Part shown: in pieces, positions 47,401 to 59,400 of the stretch
Position numbering within the stretch: position 1 is the first letter of the stretch
Layout of the letters: every line of letters starts with the position of its first letter
Source of the DNA: Asterias rubens
Taxonomy: Eukaryota > Echinodermata > Asteroidea > Forcipulatida > Asteriidae
DNA length: 64,000 nucleotides
Direction: 5' to 3'
Assembly (NCBI RefSeq): GCF_902459465.1
Contig: NC_047068.1
Coordinates: 18,065,195 to 18,129,194 of the forward strand
Made by a program: the position numbers and the translations under genes
The notes under the pieces: model-generated
Told to the model about the DNA's origin: nothing
Database searches by the model: none
Seen by the model: the letters and a program-made list of their open reading frames with translations, nothing else

Positions 47401-50400
47401 CTGGCAGGCATGATACTACACTGGTTCTATGGGAAAGTTGACATTTTGATTCATAATTTCCCAATAAAACCAAGAGTTATGAAAGTAAAAGCTGGTCAAG
47501 TTTTGAGATGTGCCCCCTTTCATCGTATCAAAAGTTAATAAGAATTGGACAGTGCAATCTCCATAAAATATAAGATTTTTATGTTTTCTTCCATTAGGCT
47601 GTGTACAAATCATGCCTGCAGGAAGTCCAGACTCTGTGGCTCTTTTGTAAACATGCCACAGGTCACATTGTCTATACTTTTGAATGTATCTCTGCTCTTT
47701 TCTTTTCTCCATAGGTCCAGTGGTATTCTTTGATGATGCAACGATGGGAGCCAACCTTACAGTCGATGGTCTCATCAACGATATAGATATCCAGGCCTTG
47801 TATAGGGATACCTTCTTTAATATATCCACTATAGGCAAGTCATTTATCTGTCTTTAAGCCGTGTCGGAAACGGCGATTTCGGCTATAGCTCTGGCTAGAT
47901 TGGGCCTATCAGTGTCATGGCCGAGTGGTTAAGAGCACTTGATTAAGAGCACCGGATTCAAGCTCTGATGTTTCAAGCACCGGATTCAAGCTCTGGTGTT
48001 TGATCAGCAGAGTGTGGGTTCGAATCCTGGTCGTGACACTTGCTACGTTATTATCCTATTATTGGCAAAATTGTGCTGTTGGGTTAGTAATAAAGAAGTA
48101 CAAGTTTTAAAATAATTTTTACAGAGCAATTGATACTGGGGAGCAAAACCTTCACACAGCCAGTGACCGTCACATCTGGGCATATCATCTTCCAGGGCCT
48201 CATCAACGGGCATAACATGACGGAAGACTTCCTCGACAAATACTCCGATCAGACTATCACAGGTAACGAACCAATCAAAATAGGTCTTTTTGTCACAATC
48301 AAAATAATACTTTCAGTCTTATAAATGGCTCCCATTGTGTCCAAATCTCCCTTGCCTCCAGAATGTAGTTGTATTGTTTTGAAGTACCCTTTGTTTCTTT
48401 TTAAATTTTGTGTCCACTAATTCCCCCCCCCCTCTTTTAAATGCTGTTTTCCCAATTTCTGTTTGTCTGTTTAACTCAAGTAATATTTTTGCTAGCAAAT
48501 TTTATATATTGTACATAATATTGTTGTACTACAGTTTATATGCTGTGATGGATTATTATTATTATTATTATTATTATTATTTATGTCAATAAACCTTTTA
48601 TCTATCTATCTATCTGCAATTTTCCACTTGCAGGTGACACCTTTTGACAATTTTGTTTTGTTTTTATGAACGTCTTCTGTTTAGGATCGAAGACCTTCGT
48701 TGATGGCTTTTCTGCCAATGCTGGTCTCAACGTGACTGGATTAATAGCCGGAATTGACCTGATGGCTCTGTACATGAACTCACTACTTGAATCAAGAGAG
48801 GCTCACCTTAGAGGTCAAAGGGTAAATAATCTATTAACCTCTTAGGTCAAACTGTCAAAGGTCAATGCTGAGTCGTGGCGACCTTTTGGGTTAAAGGGGA
48901 TGATCAAACCCAAATTTAAACAGGAAATATCAATGGCACAGATCAAAAGTGGAAATACAAGACATGTGTTTCAGAAACATTCCATGAGGAGGGGTCGGTC
49001 TAGGAGGAGCAACATTAATCGAAAATGAATGCTTGCATTGTCACTTCCTGTTGTATTACCTTACCAATAATATTAGGATTAGTGTTTGAATGTGTGGGTT
49101 TGGCAGTGGCTAGGGCAGGATGCAAAACAAAAATTATTCATCAATTGTTGTTGTTCAACCGAAAATTATTTAAGTTTAACCCAATCAGTTTCCTGTGTGG
49201 TTTATTACTTCATAAATATTTGGAAGGTGAGATAAGTAGGATTTGAAACTTTGCATGGTGGAAATACGATATGGAAAGGTTTGCGGTAACACCATGTAGG
49301 CCTAATGCCTATATCTCTAATGAGTTGGGGGTTCTGAAAAGAACCGTTGGTTTCAACTCGACGTTTCAATCAGTATGCTCTGATCGTCTTTTTTTTTTTT
49401 TTTTAAACCAACAGTTCTCTTCAGAACCACCCCCAACTCATTTAGAGATAGTCATTACATGGTGTTACCGCAACCTTGCCATTAGTTGAGATATTTTGTG
49501 TGTTAACAAATTTCTGCCATTCTGTCCATTTGTTTTTTGTGTAGACATTTTTAGGTGATGTGACCATCATTGGTGCTGTGGATGTTGCTGGCACAGTGGA
49601 TGGAATTGACATAGATGCTGATGTACTCACCGTCAATGGGAATCAAATAGTCACCGGTAAGTCTCAGTGGAGCTAAATTTGTAAAAGCTTTTAATTATAA
49701 CATTCTCAAAATGTACAATAGAATTTTAAAATATAGAATTAGGCGTGGCAAACTGCTACCAACCAAGAGGATTTGTATAAATTTTGTATAAATGCAACAA
49801 CAACAAAATAGTTGACCTGACCTTTTAACCCTAGCAAAGTCTTTCTCAAAAACTACAGAGAAAGACTCTAAGATAAGAAAAGATAAGATAAGAACTTTAT
49901 TATACCACAATTAAAACTGGCCTTGATTCAAACAGGACAGACAAAAACACTAAACATTTTATAACAATAAACAGACAGATTGATGATTAAATATTGATCA
50001 AGAATATCAGATATGAAAATATGTTTCTGGTATGGATTAAAAATTTGCACAGCAATATTTATATACAGGGTTAAAGAAAGACTCTGCTAGGGTCCAAAAC
50101 ATCATCATCATCAATCGTCGTAGGCTACTGCCCGTTGACGCAACAACCGTACGTCCACTTCTCATGGGTTAGGTTGCTCGTGCAGGGGTGATTTTGCATC
50201 GCTGTAGGGTAGCCGCAGTTTGTTCAGCCACGCTGAGGCCACTCCACCTGGTGAGGCTGTCGATCCAGCAGAGTTTTGGTCTTCTAACCCACCGACGGCG
50301 TCCAGGTGGGATTCCTTCAAGCACTGCTGCTGCAAGACCACCCTGCCCCGTACTGCATGGCGTCAGGTCATTAGATATTTTTTGCACGATAAATTTTGGA

Positions 50401-53400
50401 GAGTACATTCACCATTCTTTTGTCCCTGGTGACTTGCAGGTATTAAGATGTTCCAAAGTCTTGTGGCCCACAATGCATCCGTTGATGGGAATGTGAATGT
50501 ACAGGCCTTAGTCAACGGACGGAATTGGACAGAGTTTGTCGAGACAAGAGTGGATCTGACATCCGATCAGGTATGTATAAATAAGCAGCCGTAAGTAAAA
50601 TCTGTGAGAAATAATATCACATTGTAATTAATTTTCATGTCATTTCATTTATTCATTCTGGTTGTGAAGCCGGGGATTCATAGAGGGTCAAATTTTATAA
50701 CTGTACAAGCCAAGAACCTAATGGACAAAAAAAAACAAGAATGAAGTTTCAGTTTTAGATGTGGGAGGAAAACCTCAGAGAACAATTCCAAGGAAAAAAA
50801 CAGAACTATTCAAGGGAAATATACCTTGTAGAAAAATAACTGAGCGCTTTGAGGGAGTAAATAAGCACTGTATAAGAACTGTAATTATTGTTACCCAAAT
50901 TAGTTCCAACAGGAATCCAGGAATGGTTCTTAAGATATTTCCTTTTTTGATCTCATTTATCAGGACATATACGTCAACCACAGCATTACGGCCAGTAGTG
51001 TTACTGTTAATGATGTAGACATCATAGGGTTAGTCAACGGTGTTAATCTAACAGCCCTGATGCCTACCATCATGAGCAAGACCAAGGAGCAGACCATCAC
51101 GGGAGACAAAATATTCGCTGGTAATAAATTTAATTTTATTTCATTTCATTTTTATTTCAATTTCATTTTCGTTTCATGATGCAACTAGAAACTTCAAGTG
51201 AATCATATTTTTTTTTACAAGGTCACCCTAAAATGCAAACAGTTATAGACATTTTGCAAGATCAAGAATTAGAGTGGAACAGTTTCTCTATGACTTGACG
51301 CCTCTTTTTGCAGGCTATCATACTTGAGCGCGCATAGAGTGGATCAACAACAGGCCTAATTATAATGTGTTTTATACTGACATTTAAATTAACTCAACCA
51401 GGGCTGAAAAATAATGGCGTGGTAAGATTGATCACCGCTTGGAACGAGGTTGGAACCATCCAGTTTCCTAGCTAAGAGGCTGTTTCTGAAACGGCATGTT
51501 TGGCTACAGCTACAGCTAGATCAGCGCGTCTGCTAGTGTTGAAGAATAGGCAGACGAGCATGTTTTGTACATGGCTAAGGTGAATTACATGTATGCCAAT
51601 AAATTACATCTGTGTGTAAGCTTTCCGCTCGAAACTTGAGAAACTTCCTTCATTTTTTCAAATATACAGTCAGATAAAATTAACTTGAATGCCGTCATTG
51701 ATCCATCTTTTCTTCAGAGTTTATTGTTCACGGTAACGTGACATTGGGTGGATACATCAATGGTGTAGATTTAGACCAGTTTGTGTTAAGAGCTATGCTC
51801 CTCAAAGGACCTCAGACAGTCACCGGGTCAAAGGTCAGTACCTTGTTGAATATTCATAAGGCAAAGTCTTGCCCAGATAAGGTCCAGCATTGGTGATTAT
51901 ACTCAGATACGAATAAAACAAGCAGACAAATTATATTTTGATTGATTGCCACAGCCTCTGAAAACTGTTTTATTTCCAAAACAAAAATTGTGAAGGTTGC
52001 CGAAAAACTTATGGCTAGCCAGTCACACACATAAAAATAGCTTAGGGTACACATGACCCCACAATTGTTTGGCCAGTACTTGGCTTCTTCTGCCCACATA
52101 ACACTCATCAAATTTGCCCAGTACCTGGATTCTTCTTCCCATGAACACATGACCTCAACCATTACTGGGCACCACGCCCGAAGTAATTAATTGGCAAACA
52201 ATTGCCACACCACAACAAATCTGGCCAACATGGCTTCTTCTTCCAATGTACACGTGACACACCCATTAATGGGCACCACGCCCCTATTACTTATTTGGCA
52301 CACAAATGTTATATTTTTTAACTGGCACCTGGCCAAACATTAATCTGCATGCCCACCTGACTCCAATCACGTGGGCACACAGTCAGAATGCACTAAAACA
52401 ATTATTGAAACTAGTCATACCTTACACAATGAGGTTAACCCATCAATCAATTAATTAAGTTGTAAAATTCCACCTTGAGACATGAGGTCGGACTTAGCCC
52501 CTAGGGAACCTCAGAGCGCTAACACAACTTATTGTTACAATACCTTAACTCAATATTACGAATGGGCGTGTAAGTTCCTTGAACAAGGTGTACAAAGTGA
52601 AAGAAATAATTTGACAAAGTACATTTACTTGCAACTATAACCCCCAAAACAGAAACACTGTGTGAATCCCGTAAAAAACGCCATACCGCAATGACAAGTT
52701 AAGATTACTGACAAGACCTTTAGGGTGGGAGTGGAGGGAAATTAATTAAATTGTGTGAGTATAAAACTCACACAGCCTCTTCACTTCGAAAGGCAGTGAC
52801 AAAGTGACTTTGAAGTGAAAGCTAATCCCGCGCTAATTAGCGCGTCCCCAACAACGCAAGGTAAACAAAAACATTCATTGGCCAATGTTGTCCTATTAAA
52901 CACCCTATTGGCTAATTGAAAAGACACACAATATTTATGCACAGAGGACTGTAATTAAAAACCCAGGAATACCAACATATTTGCCCGCGAACAAATTACC
53001 AAAGTTACTCAGTATTAGTGCACGGCACCTGGCCACGCATCCCTGCACACAAGGGAATTACCCCTTAAGCTTGTACAATTTTAACCGCACTTTGGCAGCA
53101 CACGCACCGTGTGTAACTACACTTTTGCCCTGTGTATAAAGCATTTTATCCTTGAAAGATAAAATGTGTTAATGTTAGCAAATGCTACAAGTGTACTAAT
53201 TGAATGACAGTGGAAGGTTTTTCCACCGAGGGGTATAAATGGGTACCTGTGAGGGTAGAGGTTGATATTGTGAATGGAAAAGCCTTCGGAGCGCCAGGGC
53301 AGCTGGGAAAGATTATTAAGGGATGTTATTGGCCCAATGAAATTACCAGGGCACTAATGTAAAGCGCATTGAGACTGTTATTGTGAAATGCGCTATATAA

Positions 53401-56400
53401 GAATTTGTTGTGCTAATTGGCTGGCAGAGGGTGCTAGCATGGCTACGTGACAGAATTAGGGTTGTGTGGGGGTCATGGGTCGATTGCTGTAAACTCTTTC
53501 TGGACTTATGCAGTCAATATTCGTCAAATGCCTTGGCAGGAGTTTTAATGCAAGGTATCAGTTAATTATATTTGTTAATGGAGTAAATGTATTCTTTTTT
53601 TGTAACAGACATTTGCAAATCAAACAGCGCTTTTAGAGAGCTTGGAACTAACAGGACTTCTGGATGGCGTGGACCTGGACTTCTTCATGTCAGATATCAT
53701 ATATCCTGACAAACTGACTAAAATTCTTGGCACCAAGGTAAGCGTAGATACAATGTTTGCACCCTTCATTCATACACATAGGCCAACCCTACTGGACAAA
53801 GCATGTGCTCATGGACACTAGTGTCAAGACCAAGACTCAAACCCACACTCTGCTGATCAGTCTATTTACACATATTGTATGATGACTATACATTGACTTA
53901 TTAATATATCATAAATTGTTTCCTTTGTATTTTAGACCTTTTCAGATGGATTATACGCCGAGCAAGATGTGGTTGTGATCGGTACAGTGGATGGAATTGA
54001 CCTGAGCACAGAGGTCATGACCCTGAATACGGCTCAGAATCTCACAGGTAACAACATTTCAGAATTTATATTTTCATACATACATACATACATACATATA
54101 GGGCATTTATATAGCGCCACTACGTCAAGAACGCAGCGCATTAGATAGGATATGGAAAATGTTTGATACACTTCTTAAATGTTTGAAGAGGGTCGGATTT
54201 CCCGATTGAGGTGGAGAGTGCATTCCAGGTGTGTGGAGCAAAATGTGAGAATGTGCGACTTGAAGTTAACTCCTTGATGTAGCATCAATGCCCAATTTCA
54301 TAGAGCTGCTTAAGCATAAAACAAAATAGGTAAACACAAGACCGGAATATAAATATCATCCAAAATACCATCTCACACACACTGTCTAGATTGGGCAATC
54401 AATGGCTGAGTTGTTTCTCTCTCACTGTCTTTCACCTCTATGGACCCCGCTTCAAATCCCTCCTCAGACCAGAGGCTTGCATGTGGATTAGGGTTTTCAG
54501 TCCTTACCTGACTGCGTGGGCTTTCTCCCACGTCTAAAATAAAAAAATTCTTTATTGTCTTCTTTAAACAAAAAGTTGGCGTGATGTTTCTTTGTCGACT
54601 ATATAATTTAGATTCAGATTTGTTGATAATTTTCTGTTTTATTTTTGCTTAGCAGAAATTTGTCTGCTTAATAGATTGATGAAACTTGGCTCTTGTTGTA
54701 TTTCTTTCTTCTCGTCTCTTCAGGTTCTTGGACTGTCACTAAGAACATCATGTCCACGGCACCAGATACCATAGTAACGGGTCTCATCAATGGCATCAAT
54801 ATCGTTTATCTCAACAACTCCATTGTGAAGACAATCGGTTCCCAGTTTATCAGCTCACCACTGGTGTTTGTTGAAAGTATGTATAAATTAAAGAAATTGT
54901 TTTTGAGAAAGTTCTACGGAGTGTAGTTTTTGTGAAATTTTTCACTTGTTGCTTATGTTTTTGATTGTTAAACAGAATTCTGTAAATCTTGCAATTTTGT
55001 TTTGATTTTAGCACTTTGCACATTTTACATCTGCTTTAGAATTGGGAAGGTCAAGTTTTGTGACAAAAAGTGAAAATCCGTAAATTTCTCAAAAAAAAGA
55101 GAATTATTTCTACCATTATTAATACCTTTATTATGTACATGTAAGTTTACAGTAAATCTGTGGACTTTTGTGTTTTGTGCCGCACAAAAAGTACCCTTTA
55201 AAAGACACTACAGTGTCAGGACAAATAAAACCCAAATATTTGTTATCCACATTTTGTGGCCGTACGATGACCTCCCCTTCGGCTTGGTCCTTTATCCCCT
55301 GCCCACAACCCTGCCGGGTTTAAAAGAACTTTAAAAACCTTGTTCCATATTCCCTTAACAACACTCTGCATGTATTGGGCAAATTTCCATTCAGATCTGA
55401 CTTCAATGACGGACATTACAGTCACTGGTCTTGTGGACGGAGTCGACATCTCAGAACTGCGGCTCAAAGCGGTCATGCTGTATGAGCCCTTTGACCTCCG
55501 GGGGAACTTGACCTTTACTCAAGGTGTGACCTTTGATGGTTATATGGAAGTGACTGGACTGATATATGGGTTGAATCTCTCTGGTTGGTACGAAGATGTC
55601 GTCTTACTCCACACAAATGAGGTATTGTGTACAGCCTAACATGGTTTTAGTGTATTCTGTATTTTTGTAATTTTTAATGTTTTACTGTATTTGTGTATAT
55701 ATATATATACATGAGTGACAATAAAACAGACTATTGACTATTGACTGTCCACTTTCCCCTTTTCCCCATAGATATTTCCTTTTTTAGTCTGCCTCATTCA
55801 CTAGTTAATTACTTTATCTCCCCCTTCCCATCCTTGATTTTGTCGTTTGTCTTTCCATCTTCTTGTGGTCTAACCAGCCCTTTCCCTCCATCCCCCTCCC
55901 CTTGTCTCCCTATCCATTGTTTATGTTTCACTTCACTGCTTTTGTTACACTTAAGCACCATCCACAGGAAAGCAATTTAACTAGGGTCCCTTAGTTAAAT
56001 TTTAGTTTTAGCATGGTTGTAAAATGAAGCAATGTTTGACAAGATTTTGCAAGAGAACTTGGACAGTAGAACAAGTTGTTCTCATTTTGCATGAGGTACA
56101 TTTTGTAAAATTTAACGTGTGGAAGGGGCTTTAAAAAGACATGTCACCCCATAAGTGTTGATGTACCATCTTCCCAGCACCTTCATTTATAATGTATTAA
56201 TAAAGCGCCAAGTTGCCAAAAGATACAAGGGGATGAAGAAAGAAGGAAAACAAGACAGTACAAAAACGCTGTCAATCGGCTACAGACCAGGGGAAAAGGT
56301 GGGTCTTGAGAGTCTGTTTGAAGGCTGGGACACTGTTGCAGCTCTAGGTTTGGATAGGTAAACTATTCCATAATCGGGAAGCAGCACTTAGGATTTGTGT

Positions 56401-59400
56401 GCTATTATGAGAACCTTTTATCACTATTACTACAAAAAACCTTTGGCGATTCAAAGTAAACTTTATTTTGGATACTTCTCAGGCTATTTTAGGCAGCAAG
56501 ACCTTCATGAGTAACCTTACCATTGTCGGTGATTTCGCTGTTACCGGGGACATTGAAGCAGATACAGTCTTTGGAAGAAACTTTGATGACTTTGTCTCCG
56601 ATGCTGTGAATCTCACTGGGAATGTTACAATCACAGGTTCGGAATTACATTTAAAGTTTGTTTGTTTGTTTATTTGTTGGGGTGTTGGAGTGTTTGCAAC
56701 AGGCCACTACAATATTTTGCAATTTCTCTGTTTTGTCCCTTAACAATTTCTACAGGCCTGTGAATAAACTGCAAGTCTGCCGTGCATCGCTTTAAAAACA
56801 AACAAAAAAACAATCGAACAAGCCCATTTTTTTCTCTTTGAAATCAAATCTTTTTTCAATTCTGTTTACACAAAATTCATGGAAGAAAAAGAGGGCAGCA
56901 GAAGTCACATATCTATAAACTTTAAAATGCCTATTGCCTTTTATGAATTTCAATCTTTCTTACTTTGTAAAGAAGAGCATTCATATAACTAATTATCGCG
57001 ACCTGGCCATTTAACTCGATAGTGCCAATGTCGAATGTACAATCTATTCCAAAAGCTTTGTTATCGGACACGCACAATGTATTTTGTGTACACAAAAAGT
57101 ATAATTATTAATATTATTATCTTTCTGTATAAATGTGTATTATAAATGTATTATAAATGTATAATATTATTATTATTATTATTATTAAGAAACAGCTGTG
57201 CAAAGAAGCTCAGCAATCACCAAAATCATTGCAGGCAGTGAGTAACATGGTTTGTGGTATGCTGTTACTTTTTTTTTGTATGTCTAAAAGTTTAGTTTTG
57301 GGTGTTTATCACAGGATCAAAAACTCTAGCAGGGACTCTGACTGCAGAAAGAACTGTGCTGGTAATGCAAACTGTGGATGGCATTTATATTGAGGACATA
57401 GTCACAAAGGATGGTGGGTACCAGACCAGTTTATTCATGCACCATCTTGAACTATTATACAGCCTGCTATGAGTTTCATACTGAGGCTAATTTGTCCATG
57501 TCAAATTTGCTGTACTACTCTATGAGGCCCAAACTGAGGCTTGTATCTAAGGCAGTCTGGTGCCTTGATTGTATGAATATAGTTCTTGGTTTGTTTTCTT
57601 CAACAGGATATCAGGTGATAACAGGACTCAAGACGTTCACCCAAACGGTTACCTCCAATAATCATATCACAGTTACAGGTTTGTAGACAAACTCATACTC
57701 CATCGATCATTCTTCAGTCTGAATTACTCATTTAATACTATAGTTGGCAATTTAATACTACTGTATTATTGCCAATTTGAGTAGACCTAAACAAAAGGAC
57801 CTTACCACAAACTAAAAAATAAAAGTACAATAGAATATAAACCAGAAAATTAGGAGCAGCTCGAAGGCACCCCAATGGTTCTTTAAAAGGAGTCAATGGT
57901 TCTTCAAAAGCAAAAGCACATTTTTCCCATAAATTTTCTGCCAACAACTGTAGACAGACTCATGGATTCCTGGCTTATTAGTGAGCTTCAAGAGGAATCC
58001 TAGATAACTAGAGATATTCATTCATTCATTCATTGATGGTGGGGTGAAAAACCTCCAGGGCGTTATTAACTACACTACCGCAGAGTAACGTCTTTAATTG
58101 GCCTCGAAGATTCGATTGCTTTAGTCGTCGTCAGGAGATGTGTTATTTTTATGTTCTTATTTCTTCCTACAACAGAGTTAGTGAATGGATTTGACATCTC
58201 CGATATCTACGCTAGGAGCTTCATGCTCGGTATCTTCCAGAACATCACGGCCATCAAGGAGTTTGTTCAGGACCTCCAGACTGATACCATTATCATCCAT
58301 GGCTTAGTGGACGGGATAGACTTAGATCAGGAAGCAGTGACGCTGAACACCAGTCAGACCCTACAGGGTGCGATCTTCTTCAATTCCATTACAACCATGA
58401 ATGGTGATCTGACAGTCACAGGTAATAGTTCATGATTATTATTAAGCTTATGAGCTACCCCTTGCCCCCAAAAATTATTGCAAAGCAATTTACACAAAAT
58501 TGCAAGTACAGGAGGCTTTGAACAAGTTCGAGTGCGCACGTTTAGTCGAACCGCGATTGACCACTGACTAGCAATGTACGTGCTCAGTGACGCACTCACT
58601 GGAATGACTTGTATGGAAGTTTAGTCAATTCCATTACAACCTTGATTGGCGATCTGACAGTCGGGGGTAATAGTTCATGATTATTATACAGGCATTATTC
58701 TTCCTACTTTAGTCTGTTTCCAATTTCTTTTGCCCTTGGATAAATAAAAAAACAGTAAGACCTGAAAAGCCTACATGTACATGTAGGTCAGCCCTTGTAC
58801 ATGTGGTACTCAATAAAATGATCCTACTTTTTTCCAAGGACTAAATATCATTCCTGATTATAAAGTTTATGAGCTACATGTAGCCTTTGCGCCAGAAATG
58901 CTTGCAAAGCAATGTCCAGAAGGTTGCGAATACATGATTAGGCTTAGTGTCATTCTAGCTACCTGAGGGCAGAGATGGTCCTGTGATTGATTATACGTGT
59001 AGCTTAGTAGCGCATACAGGCTGTATACTATCGGGGAGCTTAGATGGTTTAAGGGGTAATAATGTTGGAAGCGCTTTGAGACGCCCCTTTGAGTGTGTAA
59101 AGCACTATATAAAAATCCATTATTAAAAGGCATTTTTACTATTTTGTTCTACCCAGGTACAGTTGGTGGAGTTACCCTCTCGGACCTCATGCAGGACCGA
59201 GCAACTCTCTCTGGGGACGAGGCTGTCCTCGGTCAACTGACGTTTCAGGGTCATGTGACCTTCAGTCAGAATGTGTCTGCCACCCTCTTTGATGGGATTT
59301 CATTGTCGGGGTTGTGGAAACTGCATAAGGAGCTGCGGGATCGAGTCTGGAGCGATATTGGGAACTTGATGCTGGTCGCAGAGGACCAGTGTAAAGCAAT

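Noticed and set aside
47839..47840. Using GT at this site as a normal donor instead of the GC donor at 47835
   Set aside because: It would leave phase 2, giving a stop soon after joining 48125. Only the GC donor keeps the rod frame.
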